The notes below the pieces were generated by a model, which was not told the origin of the DNA, searched no databases, and saw only the letters and a list, made by a program, of their open reading frames with translations. A DNA stretch of 64,000 bases from Bacteroidota bacterium (GTDB taxonomy: Bacteria > Bacteroidota > Ignavibacteria > Tepidaquicellales > Tepidaquicellaceae): positions 62,001 to 126,000 of the forward strand of contig JAFDZO010000013.1 of assembly GCA_018266845.1 (NCBI GenBank), written 5' to 3'. Numbering within the stretch: the stretch's first letter is position 1; each line of letters begins with the position of its first letter. A program made the position numbers and the translations under genes. Shown in pieces: positions 35,862-44,787 of the stretch.

Positions 35862-37571
35862 ATGCGTAAATTTCTTCTTGCATTTCTGCTGTTGTTTTTC
35901 GCTATAAAAAGCGAGGCGCAATATAACACTCTTTTAATTCCTGATACATTGAGCGGAACAACATTCAACCTTGTTGCTAAAGATACAATAAAACAGTTCT
36001 TCCCGGGTAACCAAACTGTTACAGCCGGAATTAACGGCAACTGGTGGGGACCCACTATGATTTTTAACAAAGGTGATGTTGTTCATATAAACCTTACTAA
36101 TAAGCTGCAGGATTCTACCACGATGCACTGGCACGGAATGCACCTTCCGGCTGTCATGGATGGCGGACCTCATCAGATAATCCCGCCTTCAACAGTCTGG
36201 CAGCCTTACTGGCAGGTAACAAACAATGCAGGCTTTTATTGGTTTCATCCTCACCTTCACGAAATGACGGAAGAGCAGGTAAATAGCGGGCTTGGAGGAT
36301 TAATAATTGTTAGAGATGCAGTAGAAAGCGCATTGCCGCTTCCAAGGAAGTATGGAATTGATGATATTCCGCTTGCTTTAACCGATAGAAAATTTGATGC
36401 ATCAAATCAGCTTGTTCTTGATGCTCCCTATGGTGATTCGATGATGGTGAATGGTACACTGCGCGCGCAATATAATGTTCCGGCTCAGGTAGTACGGCTT
36501 AGAATTTTGAACGGAGCTACAGAGCGTTCATACAATTTAGGATTTAGTGATAACAGAACATTCTATGTAATAACAACCGATGGTGGATTACTGAATGCTC
36601 CGGTGCCTGTTACAAGATATTTACTTTCCTCGGGAGAAAGAATTGAAGTTTTAGTAAGCTTCAATGGACAGACTGGACAAAGCGTAAATCTTATGGCTTA
36701 TAATTCAACTCTTCCGGCAGTTATTCCGGGAGGAGATATATTTCCGCAAGGAACTCCTTTTTATAATTATTTAGCGCGAAAAGATTTTAATATTTTGAAA
36801 TTAAATGTAACTGCGCAAACATCGAACCCGATTACCTCTATACCGTCAACATTAACAACTAATGTATTTCCAAGTGAAGGATCTGTAAATGCCACAAGAG
36901 TTGTAACATTATCGGATACAACAATCGGAGGACCGGGCGCAGGACCTACTTTTATACTTAATCATAAGTTCTTTCAGTTTAATTACAATGATTACAATGT
37001 TCCTCTGAATAACACGGAAATATGGCAGCTTACAAGCACTTCAACTTTTTCGCACCCTTTTCACATTCACGATGTTGAGTTCCATATTTTAACCCGGAAC
37101 GGCGCAGCCCCTCCAAGTTACGAAGCAGGGTGGAAAGATGTAGTTCTTGTAAAGCCCGGAGAGACTGTCAGATTTATAACGAAATTTGATGATTATGCAG
37201 ATTCGCTTCATCCGTTTATGTTTCATTGCCATATAGCTTTGCATGAAGATTTAGGAATGATGGGTCAGTTTGTAGTAAAAAATCCGTCTGTAGGAATTGT
37301 AGAAGGCAGCACTCCGGTGCAGCAGCATGCAATGTACTCAATTTATCCGAACCCTGCTTATAATAAATTATTTTTTAATGATGGAGGCACTAACAATGGA
37401 ATTTATTATGTGCGGATAACAAATACTCTCGGCAAGACAATGTATATGCTTCCAAAGCCGGAATTGCAAAACGGAATTGATATAAGCGGGCTTCCGGTGG
37501 GAGTTTATTTCGCTCAGGTTATATTTGATAAAACATTTGAAACTCAAACTTTAAGGTTCATAAAAAAATAG
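35862..37571 (+). CDS. Secreted multicopper oxidase with T9SS sorting domain
   Basis: A 569-residue, three-cupredoxin multicopper oxidase. All four copper motifs are present: HWHG (about 89), HPHLH (about 128), HPFHIH (about 398) and HCHIALHEDLGMM (about 456), including the type 1 Cys and the axial Met. It has a signal peptide and, unusually for a laccase-type enzyme, a C-terminal T9SS-like domain (YSIYPNPAYNKLFF through LRFIKK), so it should reach the cell surface. It oxidises metals or phenols with O2. A redoxin gene starts one base after its stop. Upstream (35663-35861) is AT-rich promoter sequence. Confidence 0.93.
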   Translation: MRKFLLAFLLLFFAIKSEAQYNTLLIPDTLSGTTFNLVAKDTIKQFFPGNQTVTAGINGNWWGPTMIFNKGDVVHINLTNKLQDSTTMHWHGMHLPAVMDGGPHQIIPPSTVWQPYWQVTNNAGFYWFHPHLHEMTEEQVNSGLGGLIIVRDAVESALPLPRKYGIDDIPLALTDRKFDASNQLVLDAPYGDSMMVNGTLRAQYNVPAQVVRLRILNGATERSYNLGFSDNRTFYVITTDGGLLNAPVPVTRYLLSSGERIEVLVSFNGQTGQSVNLMAYNSTLPAVIPGGDIFPQGTPFYNYLARKDFNILKLNVTAQTSNPITSIPSTLTTNVFPSEGSVNATRVVTLSDTTIGGPGAGPTFILNHKFFQFNYNDYNVPLNNTEIWQLTSTSTFSHPFHIHDVEFHILTRNGAAPPSYEAGWKDVVLVKPGETVRFITKFDDYADSLHPFMFHCHIALHEDLGMMGQFVVKNPSVGIVEGSTPVQQHAMYSIYPNPAYNKLFFNDGGTNNGIYYVRITNTLGKTMYMLPKPELQNGIDISGLPVGVYFAQVIFDKTFETQTLRFIKK

Positions 37572-37572
37572 A

Positions 37573-38163
37573 ATGAAAAAAATAAGTTTATTGCTGCTTG
37601 TTCTGTATGCTTTCTTTACGGGTTTTTCGGGAGGAGAAAAAAACATTGATGATTTTGCTTTGAAAAATGTTGACGGAAGGCTGATTTCATTAAAAGATTT
37701 TCCCGATGCTAAAGGATTTGTTATAATCTTTACCAGTAACGGCTGTCCTTTTGCAAAGCTTTATCCTCAAAGAATGAATGAGTTAAATTTAAAATATACT
37801 CCATTAGGCATTCCGTTAATTGCCGTAAACTCTTCTGATACATTGCAGTTCGAGGAAAACAGCTTTACCCAAATGGCGCAGACATCGAAGGACGGTAATT
37901 TTAATTTTGCATATTTATCTGATGCCGACCAGATTGCCGCGAAAAATTTCGGAGCTAAAAAAACCCCTCAGGCATTTGTAGTCTGGAAAGAAAATAATCA
38001 GTGGGTAATAAAATACAGCGGAGCAATTGATGATAACGGCGCAGAACCGCAAAAGGTACAAAATAAATTTGTTGAAAATGCCCTTAACGAATTGCTGAAC
38101 GGGCAGGAAGTAAAAGTAAAAGAGACTAAAGCAATAGGGTGCTCTATTATTTACAAAAAATAG
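37573..38163 (+). CDS. Secreted redoxin (AhpC/TSA-like thioredoxin-fold) protein
   Basis: A 196-residue thioredoxin-fold protein with an N-terminal signal peptide (MKKISLLLLVLYAFFTGFSG). The active-site region is TSNGCPFAKLYPQ with one Cys in place of CxxC; a second Cys lies near the C-terminus in IGCSIIYKK, so it may work as a two-Cys peroxiredoxin-like or thiol-relay protein. It is co-transcribed with the multicopper oxidase and may protect or help to metallate it in the periplasm. That link is inference from gene order. Confidence 0.82.
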   Translation: MKKISLLLLVLYAFFTGFSGGEKNIDDFALKNVDGRLISLKDFPDAKGFVIIFTSNGCPFAKLYPQRMNELNLKYTPLGIPLIAVNSSDTLQFEENSFTQMAQTSKDGNFNFAYLSDADQIAAKNFGAKKTPQAFVVWKENNQWVIKYSGAIDDNGAEPQKVQNKFVENALNELLNGQEVKVKETKAIGCSIIYKK

Positions 38164-38175
38164 GGCAATAAGGGA

Positions 38176-38207
38176 AACCCTGCCTGTTAGCTCAGGCAGG
38201 GTTTTTT
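38176..38207 (+). terminator. Rho-independent terminator after the oxidase-redoxin operon
   Basis: Eleven-base stem AACCCTGCCTG/CAGGCAGGGTT, loop TTAGCT, six T residues. Confidence 0.9.
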
Positions 38208-38212
38208 ATTTG

Positions 38213-40006
38213 TCAATTTTTTGCTGCTTCGCTTGGCTTCAGCAGGTTTGGCGTATCATTATCATTTTTTCTCTCTCCGATTTGCTGCCTCCACATAGCG
38301 TAATACAATCCTTTTTCCGAAAGTAATTCTTCGTGCTTGCCTGCTTCAACAATATTTCCTTTTTCAAGAACAAATATCGTATCAGCATGAAGAACTGTGG
38401 AGAGACGGTGCGCTATCATAATCGTAAGATGGTTTGAATTGGAAGAAACATTACGGATAGTTCTGCTGATTTCTTCTTCCGTTAACGAGTCGAGCGCGGA
38501 AGTTGCTTCATCAAAAACCATTACTGTCGGTTTTCTTAATAAAGCTCTTGCAATAGAAAGTCTTTGCTTTTCACCGCCGGAAACTTTTACTCCTCCCTCG
38601 CCGATAACCGTATCAATACCCTTATCCGCTCTCGCAAGAAGCCCTTCACATGCAGCTTTTTTCAGAACGTCATAGATTTCTTCATCGGTTGCATTAGGAT
38701 TTACGAATAGCAGATTTTCTTTTATTGTCCCTGAGAATAATTGTGTATCCTGCGTAACAAATCCGATTTGATTTCTTAAGTGGTCAAGGTCAACTTCGTT
38801 CTCTGCGATTCCATTGTAAAGAATTCTTCCGCTTTGAGGTCTGTATAAACCTACAAGCAATTTAACAAGGGTAGTTTTTCCTGCTCCGGAAGGTCCTACA
38901 AATGCAATAGTTTTGCCAAGCCGTGTTTCAAATGAAATATCCGTAATGGCATTTCCTTTAGCGGTGAGATGTTTGAAAGTTACGTTGTCAAATTCAAGAG
39001 TTTTTATGCTTTCTATGATGACGGGATTTTTTGGTTTTTCTTCAACTGGCGTATTCATAATTTTCTCAAAGTTATTAAGAGAAACCTCCGCTTCCCTGTA
39101 AACATTGATAACATCTCCCATCATTTGCAGAGGTCCGAAAATGAAAAAGGAATAAACGAAAAGCGAGAAAAACTCCCCGAATGAAATCTGCCCTATAAAG
39201 ATAAGATAAAGCATTACAATCAGCATCAGGTTGCGGAGAAGATTCACCATAGTTCCCTGAATGAAACTAAGCTTACGGATGAATTTTACTTTCTTAAGCT
39301 CAAGCTGTAAAATCTGGTTTGTAGTATTATTCAGTCTTGTTATTTCCTGATTTGCAAGACCGAGGCTTTTTACAAGCTCGATATTTCTCAAGGACTCAGT
39401 TGTCGAGCCTGCCAGCGCAGTTGTCTGCGCTACAATGTCTTTTTGAACGATTTTAATTCTCTTGCTAAGCTTAGAGCTTACAAGACCGATTAAAGGTCCT
39501 ACCAAAGCAAAAATCGGAACGATAATCCAATGCACTGTAAAGGAATAAACCACAACAAAAATTAAACCAACGAGCGTGGTAAATAAAATATTAATTCCGG
39601 TATTGATAAGTTTCTCGGTGTCCTGCCGGACTTTTTGCAAAACGCCTAATGTTTCACCGCTGCGCTGATCTTCAAAAACCTGATATGGAAGCTGCAAAGA
39701 GTGGCGAAGCCCGTCCGAATAAATTTTTGCTCCTAACCTTTGAGTAATATTGTTTATATAGTAATCCTGAAAGTTTTTTGCAACTCTGGAAACAAATGCT
39801 GCGCCGATGGCAAGAAGCAGGAGCATCGAAACTCCTTTAATGAAATGCTCTAAATCGTATTCCTTAAATTTTGTGGCGTATCCGTCAATAATTAATCTAA
39901 AGATATACGGGTCAAGAAGTGAAAAGACCTGATTTACCGCAGCAAGAAAAAGGGCAAATAAGATTAACCCTTTGTAGTTTTTTAAATACGAATATAAAAT
40001 TTTCAT
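38213..40006 (-). CDS. ABC exporter half-transporter (permease-ATPase fusion)
   Basis: A 597-residue ABCB/MsbA-type half-transporter: six membrane helices in the first 320 residues, then an ATPase with Walker A GPSGAGKTT, signature VSGGEKQRLSIARALL, Walker B VMVFDEATSALD and the switch His in IAHRLSTV. It works as a homodimer or with a partner and exports lipids, peptides or drugs. It ends in a short polar tail and converges on the redoxin operon terminator. The substrate cannot be told; it is not next to lipid A genes. Confidence 0.92.
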   Translation of the reverse strand: MKILYSYLKNYKGLILFALFLAAVNQVFSLLDPYIFRLIIDGYATKFKEYDLEHFIKGVSMLLLLAIGAAFVSRVAKNFQDYYINNITQRLGAKIYSDGLRHSLQLPYQVFEDQRSGETLGVLQKVRQDTEKLINTGINILFTTLVGLIFVVVYSFTVHWIIVPIFALVGPLIGLVSSKLSKRIKIVQKDIVAQTTALAGSTTESLRNIELVKSLGLANQEITRLNNTTNQILQLELKKVKFIRKLSFIQGTMVNLLRNLMLIVMLYLIFIGQISFGEFFSLFVYSFFIFGPLQMMGDVINVYREAEVSLNNFEKIMNTPVEEKPKNPVIIESIKTLEFDNVTFKHLTAKGNAITDISFETRLGKTIAFVGPSGAGKTTLVKLLVGLYRPQSGRILYNGIAENEVDLDHLRNQIGFVTQDTQLFSGTIKENLLFVNPNATDEEIYDVLKKAACEGLLARADKGIDTVIGEGGVKVSGGEKQRLSIARALLRKPTVMVFDEATSALDSLTEEEISRTIRNVSSNSNHLTIMIAHRLSTVLHADTIFVLEKGNIVEAGKHEELLSEKGLYYAMWRQQIGERKNDNDTPNLLKPSEAAKN

Positions 40007-40067
40007 TGAATTAGTGGATGAGAATGCTTTCTTTGAACAAACAAATATAATTAATTAAAAGTTTATA

Positions 40068-40913
40068 ATGAGTAACATTAGTTACATAATACGAACAGCC
40101 GAAGAAAAGGATATGGATTTCATGATTGAGCTTGCAAGGCAGGAAGGATGGAACCCTGGGCTTCACGATAAAGAGCCTTTCTATGCTGCTGACCCAAACG
40201 GATTTTTTATAGGGGAGGCAAGCGGAGAGCCGATTGCCTGCGTTTCGGGCGTAAAGTATGATGATAAATTTGCCTTCGGCGGATTTTACATTGTAAAAGA
40301 GGAATACCGAAAGCAGGACTATGGGATACAAATGTACAAACGTGTAATTGATTATGTAAACGGGCTTCCTTTCGGAATAGACGGAGTAGTTGCACAACAG
40401 GAGAATTATAAAAAATCGGGATTTGTTTTTGCGCACAACCAAATGCGGTATGAAGGTACCGGCTTAAGAGGAAAACTTCAAACGGAGTGCATAGGCATAA
40501 AAGAAATTTCTATTGAGGATTTAATAAAATATGATGCTTCTGTTTTTGGATTTCAAAGAAGTGAGTTTTTGAAGAAGTGGATTATTATGCCTGAATCATA
40601 TTCTCTTGCAATAACCGATAACAGCAAACTTGCCGGTTACGGACTTATACGTAAGTGTTTCAAGGGGTATAAAATAGGTCCTATTTTTGCTGAAGAAAAA
40701 TCAATTGCTGAAAAGCTCTTTTTATCTCTGGCGGAATTTGCAGAAGGAAAAGAAGTTTACCTCGATATTCCTGAAATTAATAAAGCCGGGATGGCAATTC
40801 AGGAAAAGTATAACATGAAGTATGTTTTTGAAACAGCAAGAATGTACTTAAACGGCAAACCTGAAATTCCGGTTGAGAAAGTGTTTGGCGTTACTTCGTT
40901 TGAGCTGGGGTAA
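40068..40913 (+). CDS. GNAT-family N-acetyltransferase, two-domain type
   Basis: A 281-residue protein. Residues 5-130 have the GNAT fold with IRTAEEKDMDFMIELA and the acetyl-CoA loop region EEYRKQDYGIQMYKRVIDY, whose usual Q/RxxGxG/A reads RKQDYG. Residues 145-281 match the second domain found in YitH/GNAT-18 type proteins. It acetylates an unknown small molecule or protein. It converges on the NlpC/P60 gene with one base between the stops. Confidence 0.85.
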   Translation: MSNISYIIRTAEEKDMDFMIELARQEGWNPGLHDKEPFYAADPNGFFIGEASGEPIACVSGVKYDDKFAFGGFYIVKEEYRKQDYGIQMYKRVIDYVNGLPFGIDGVVAQQENYKKSGFVFAHNQMRYEGTGLRGKLQTECIGIKEISIEDLIKYDASVFGFQRSEFLKKWIIMPESYSLAITDNSKLAGYGLIRKCFKGYKIGPIFAEEKSIAEKLFLSLAEFAEGKEVYLDIPEINKAGMAIQEKYNMKYVFETARMYLNGKPEIPVEKVFGVTSFELG

Positions 40914-40914
40914 G

Positions 40915-41769
40915 CTATTCTGCCCACCTTCTTACTACAAACCTCTTTCCCGATGTTGAAGTCCAGTCGTTTACCGGAGTTCTTTCCTCCATTACGGAGT
41001 TTAATCTCGAAACTAAATCTGTTTTATGAACGCCTGAAACAGGTGTGCTTTCAATTACAGTTTTTTCATCGAGCACAATTATCACATGCCCGCTCCAGAC
41101 AATTATATCTAACGGCTGAAGTTTTTTAGCGATTTCTTCAGCAGGCAAATTTTCTATTTCAATTCCTTTGCCGTATGTAATGAGGGATGATGTATTTCGC
41201 GGAGTTGCGCCGCCTGTTGATTCGTATATTAATCCTGAACAGTCAACTCCCTTCATTATCCAATTGGATTTTACTGCATCGCTGATTTCACCCTTTGGTT
41301 TGTAGTAGGTAAGCATTTCATCAATTCCGCGGGAAGCGTTTCCTCCCCACATATACGGATAGCCTTCGAGCGCATTCATGTTTTTTAAAATTTCATCTTT
41401 AGTAGGAGTTATTTTCCACCTGTCCTCTTGTCTGGAATCTGTTACTCTTACAAATCTGCTGTCAATATAAAAATCACCTTTGTACTGGTAATCGTTTGTT
41501 ATCACTCTGTAAATATCATAGCCGGTTTTTGGGATTGTCTCAAGAATTTCAAAAACGGTATTAGGCATCGCAATAAATTCCATTTCTCTTATGAGTCCTT
41601 CCTTATCTAATTTTACTTTATCTCCCGACTTTCCTCCGAAAACAGATTCATAATCCGGCGTATTTAATACGGGAGTATAAATTAATGACACAGCATATTT
41701 GTTCTGAGCAAAAACATTTATTGCGAAAAAAATTACTAAAGCAGAAATAATGCTTCTGAAATATCTCAT
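40915..41769 (-). CDS. Secreted NlpC/P60 peptidoglycan endopeptidase
   Basis: A 284-residue protein with a signal peptide, SH3-like N-terminal half and a C-terminal NlpC/P60 domain. The catalytic Cys is in MKGVDCSGLIYE, the His in LDIIVWSGHVIIV, and the third residue follows about 12 positions later. This type cleaves D-Glu-meso-DAP bonds in peptide stems for wall turnover. It is monocistronic, divergent from the TMTC-like gene across an 82-base spacer. Confidence 0.88.
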   Translation of the reverse strand: MRYFRSIISALVIFFAINVFAQNKYAVSLIYTPVLNTPDYESVFGGKSGDKVKLDKEGLIREMEFIAMPNTVFEILETIPKTGYDIYRVITNDYQYKGDFYIDSRFVRVTDSRQEDRWKITPTKDEILKNMNALEGYPYMWGGNASRGIDEMLTYYKPKGEISDAVKSNWIMKGVDCSGLIYESTGGATPRNTSSLITYGKGIEIENLPAEEIAKKLQPLDIIVWSGHVIIVLDEKTVIESTPVSGVHKTDLVSRLNSVMEERTPVNDWTSTSGKRFVVRRWAE

Positions 41770-41851
41770 GGTTGTTTTAAATTGTTAAATATTTCTATTA
41801 GTGGTAAATTGATAAAGTTATTTATAAAATGAAATGAATTTAACTCGCTGA

Positions 41852-43885
41852 ATGTCCGGTATAAAAACGTCTTACTGCTATATTCTTATAACAATAGTAA
41901 CTCTGGTTGTTTTCTATAACACATTCCAAAACGATTTTGTTTTTGATGATGAAAGCGTTGTGCAGAATAACCAGTCCATAACTTCGCTGTCTAATATCCC
42001 GAAGTACTTTACGGGGGAGGAGGGCTTTCACAAAGTTATAGGGAAATATTACAGGCCTGTTGTTTCCGCTACATATGCCATTGATTACGCTTTGTACGGC
42101 TTATCTCCAAAAGGGTTCCATGTTACTAATGTAATTATTCACCTTATTGCCTGTCTTCTGCTCTTCAAAGTGTTTTCGCTGCTCTTTGCAAAATCCAAAT
42201 ACGGAAATTTTATTTCTCTGATAGCAGCTTTGCTTTTTGTTGTTCATCCGGTACATACGGAAGCTGTGAGCTGGATAAGCGGCAGAACGGATTCTATTGT
42301 AACATTATTTTTCTTTGCATCTTTCTTGTATTACATAAAATTTTCCGACTCAAAATATAGCAGCAGTAAATATTTAATTTTATCTCTTGTATTTTATTTC
42401 ATAGGGCTTCTTTCTAAGGAGATGATTGTTACAATGCCTGTGATAATTTTGCTGTATGATTTTGTTTACCTGAAGAGACCATTGAGTTCGCTAAAAGAAA
42501 ACATAAAGCCATACCTCCTCTTTTTTGGAGTAACGGGTCTGTATGTTCTTATCAGATATTTTGCCCTTAAGGATGTTCCCGATAGAATGAACTATATGTA
42601 CTTCGTGGGCAAAGATGCTTCTGTTGTTTTCTTAACCATGCTGAAAACAATTCCGGTTTATTTTAAGCTTCTTGTCTATCCCGTAAATCTGCTGTATCAT
42701 TATAACGGAGTAATGCCGGACGCTGTTTCATTTGACCTGAATGTTATTCTGTCGCTGGTGTTTATTGCCGGAATGATTATATGCGCAATTTTACTTTTCA
42801 GGAAGCAAAGCAAAATTTCTTTCGTAATTTTGTTTTTTCTTATTACGCTTCTGCCGGTTATGAATATTGTTCCTACAATGAATTTTATGGCAGAAAGATT
42901 TTTGTATCTTACTTCATTTTGTCTTTCATTGTGCATTGCTGTTGTGCTGGCTAATTATTTCAGTGAAAAAAACAAACAGGCAGTTTTAATTGTATCTATT
43001 CTGGTATTAGTTGTCCTTTCTTTTCTTACCATTAAACGTAATGCCGAATGGAAAACGAATGATATTCTTTATTCGACAGCCGATGGTGTTGACGGAAATG
43101 TTTTACTGGTTAACGCAGGGAATATTTATGCAAATAACAAAAATTACGATGAAGCAGCAAAGAGATACAGAAGAGCTATAGAGATAAGAGATAATGCGCT
43201 TCTTGCGCATCATAATCTCGGGTTAATTTATATGATAAAAGGTAATCTTGACTCGGCAGAAATAAAATTGAAAAAGGGAATTTCAATAGATTCTCTTGCG
43301 CCGGACGGATACTTTCAGCTTGCTCAAGTATATCAGATGAAAAAGCAAAATGACGATGCTGTAAAAATGCTGGAAAAATTGCAAACAATTGCGCCGGATT
43401 ATAAGCAATCGCAATCATTGCTTGCTGCATTGAAAATGCGAACCCCGGATAATACACAAGGCATTCAGGAGAACACCGCTAATCCGAATGCACCGGGCAT
43501 GAATTTTCCTAATCAGGATGTGATGCAAATAGTTCAGCAAAAAGAAAAAAGTTCTTTTGATAATTATTCAAATAAAAAATACAGGGAGGCGATTAAAGAT
43601 TTAGAGGAACTGATAGAAATGAATCCTGCCTTGAAATCCGGTTATCAAAATAATATCGGAATGTGTTATCAGGAACTAAAGGATTATAAAAGCGCGCTAA
43701 AATATTTTAACGAAGCAGTTAAAAGCGACCCAAAAAGTTTAAACGCTTTAAGCGGAGCATCTGAAACGTATTTGCTGCTTGGAGATAAATCGAAAGCCAG
43801 TGAAACCTTTAAAGAAATTTTGAAGCTGTATCCTGATAATCAGTACGCAAAAAATAAAATAGATTCGCTCAAAAAAGTAAAATGA
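41852..43885 (+). CDS. TMTC-like multi-membrane glycosyltransferase with TPR tail
   Basis: A 677-residue protein. Residues 10-400 hold about ten to eleven membrane helices with the GT-C acidic motif in the first loop (FVFDDESVV), HPVHTEAVSWISGRTD and a DUF1736-like segment near 250, the layout of TMTC-type O-mannosyltransferases. Residues 420-677 are tetratricopeptide repeats in two blocks split by an Asn/Pro-rich linker. Such proteins use polyprenyl-linked sugars to glycosylate secreted proteins. The stop overlaps the crcB start (ATGA). The substrate is unknown. Confidence 0.82.
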   Translation: MSGIKTSYCYILITIVTLVVFYNTFQNDFVFDDESVVQNNQSITSLSNIPKYFTGEEGFHKVIGKYYRPVVSATYAIDYALYGLSPKGFHVTNVIIHLIACLLLFKVFSLLFAKSKYGNFISLIAALLFVVHPVHTEAVSWISGRTDSIVTLFFFASFLYYIKFSDSKYSSSKYLILSLVFYFIGLLSKEMIVTMPVIILLYDFVYLKRPLSSLKENIKPYLLFFGVTGLYVLIRYFALKDVPDRMNYMYFVGKDASVVFLTMLKTIPVYFKLLVYPVNLLYHYNGVMPDAVSFDLNVILSLVFIAGMIICAILLFRKQSKISFVILFFLITLLPVMNIVPTMNFMAERFLYLTSFCLSLCIAVVLANYFSEKNKQAVLIVSILVLVVLSFLTIKRNAEWKTNDILYSTADGVDGNVLLVNAGNIYANNKNYDEAAKRYRRAIEIRDNALLAHHNLGLIYMIKGNLDSAEIKLKKGISIDSLAPDGYFQLAQVYQMKKQNDDAVKMLEKLQTIAPDYKQSQSLLAALKMRTPDNTQGIQENTANPNAPGMNFPNQDVMQIVQQKEKSSFDNYSNKKYREAIKDLEELIEMNPALKSGYQNNIGMCYQELKDYKSALKYFNEAVKSDPKSLNALSGASETYLLLGDKSKASETFKEILKLYPDNQYAKNKIDSLKKVK

Positions 43886-44256
43886 AAGAAGTTTTATTAG
43901 TCTTTATAGGCGGAGGTATTGGAAGCGCCATGAGATATTTAATAGGAAAATCTTTTACAGGCTGGATTCATAATCCTTTTCCTTATTCTACTTTTGTTGT
44001 AAATATTATAGGATGTTTCCTTATAGGAATTTTTCTTACGTTACCGGAAAAATTCGACTGGTTTACAATAGAATACAGGTTGTTTCTCGCCACGGGAATA
44101 TGCGGAGGATTCACAACTTTTTCTACTTTCTCTTATGAAAATTATGCGCTTCTCAAAGAAGGTGATTATGTATATTTTCTTTTATATACCATTCTTAGTT
44201 TTTCGCTGGGTCTTGCTGCAACGTTTTTAGGAATGTATTTAACCAAAAAATTCTAG
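43882..44256 (+). CDS. crcB: Fluoride channel CrcB/Fluc
   Basis: A 124-residue four-helix protein with GGGIGSAMRYLIG, STFVVNIIGCF with the conserved Asn, and GICGGFTTFSTFSYE, the Fluc polarity-track motif. It forms an antiparallel dimer that lets fluoride out of the cell. It is translationally coupled to the TMTC-like gene, so no separate fluoride riboswitch can precede it here. Confidence 0.95.
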   Translation: MKEVLLVFIGGGIGSAMRYLIGKSFTGWIHNPFPYSTFVVNIIGCFLIGIFLTLPEKFDWFTIEYRLFLATGICGGFTTFSTFSYENYALLKEGDYVYFLLYTILSFSLGLAATFLGMYLTKKF

Positions 44257-44258
44257 TT

Positions 44259-44693
44259 ATGTCTTTTAAGAAAATTTTGATTTCAGTTGACGAAAGCCAG
44301 TTCTCTATAGAAGCGGTTAAAAGAGGAGTTGAGCTTGGAAAGGCAATTGGGGCAGAGCTTGGCTTGATTCATGTAATTGATGAGTCTCAAACAGTCGGTA
44401 ACATTGATGCAGGTATTTCACCCGCAGATGCGCTGAAAATTCTGGAAACCGAGACTGAAAAATTAATGCAGGGATTAATTGATTTATATATTCATGATTT
44501 ACCTTTGACAAAGTTTACTCCAATCGGTAAGCCTGCCGCGCAAATAATAAAAACTGCGGAGCAATGGAATGCAGATTTAATTGTAACAGGAACTCACCGG
44601 ACAACGGGCTGGAGAAGACTAATAATCGGAAGCATTTCGGAAGATATTATCAGGCACTCAAAGATTCCGGTACTGGTAGTGCCGTTAGCATAA
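44259..44693 (+). CDS. Universal stress protein (UspA family)
   Basis: A 144-residue single-domain Usp: ILISVDESQFSIEAV at the start, the ATP-binding VTGTHRTTGWRRLIIGSISE pattern (G2xG9xGS) and IPVLVV at the end. The presence of the glycine motif suggests it binds ATP. It begins two bases after crcB and closes the operon. Confidence 0.92.
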   Translation: MSFKKILISVDESQFSIEAVKRGVELGKAIGAELGLIHVIDESQTVGNIDAGISPADALKILETETEKLMQGLIDLYIHDLPLTKFTPIGKPAAQIIKTAEQWNADLIVTGTHRTTGWRRLIIGSISEDIIRHSKIPVLVVPLA

Positions 44694-44787
44694 AAACTCC
44701 GGGAGCGCCATGCCTGCAATCTTACCTCAAAATCCACTTATTTTTTAACTTATTTTCCATAATTTTGTTGTAAAACTAAAAAGAATT

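Noticed and set aside
38213-40006. Lipid A exporter msbA
   Set aside because: The fold fits, but nothing in sequence or neighbours separates it from other ABC exporters, so no symbol was given.
40011-40442. 143-codon minus-strand frame
   Set aside because: It is antisense to the GNAT gene, is rich in rare residues and does not resemble a protein.
43882-43885. Fluoride riboswitch before crcB
   Set aside because: crcB overlaps the preceding gene, so there is no leader in which it could fit.
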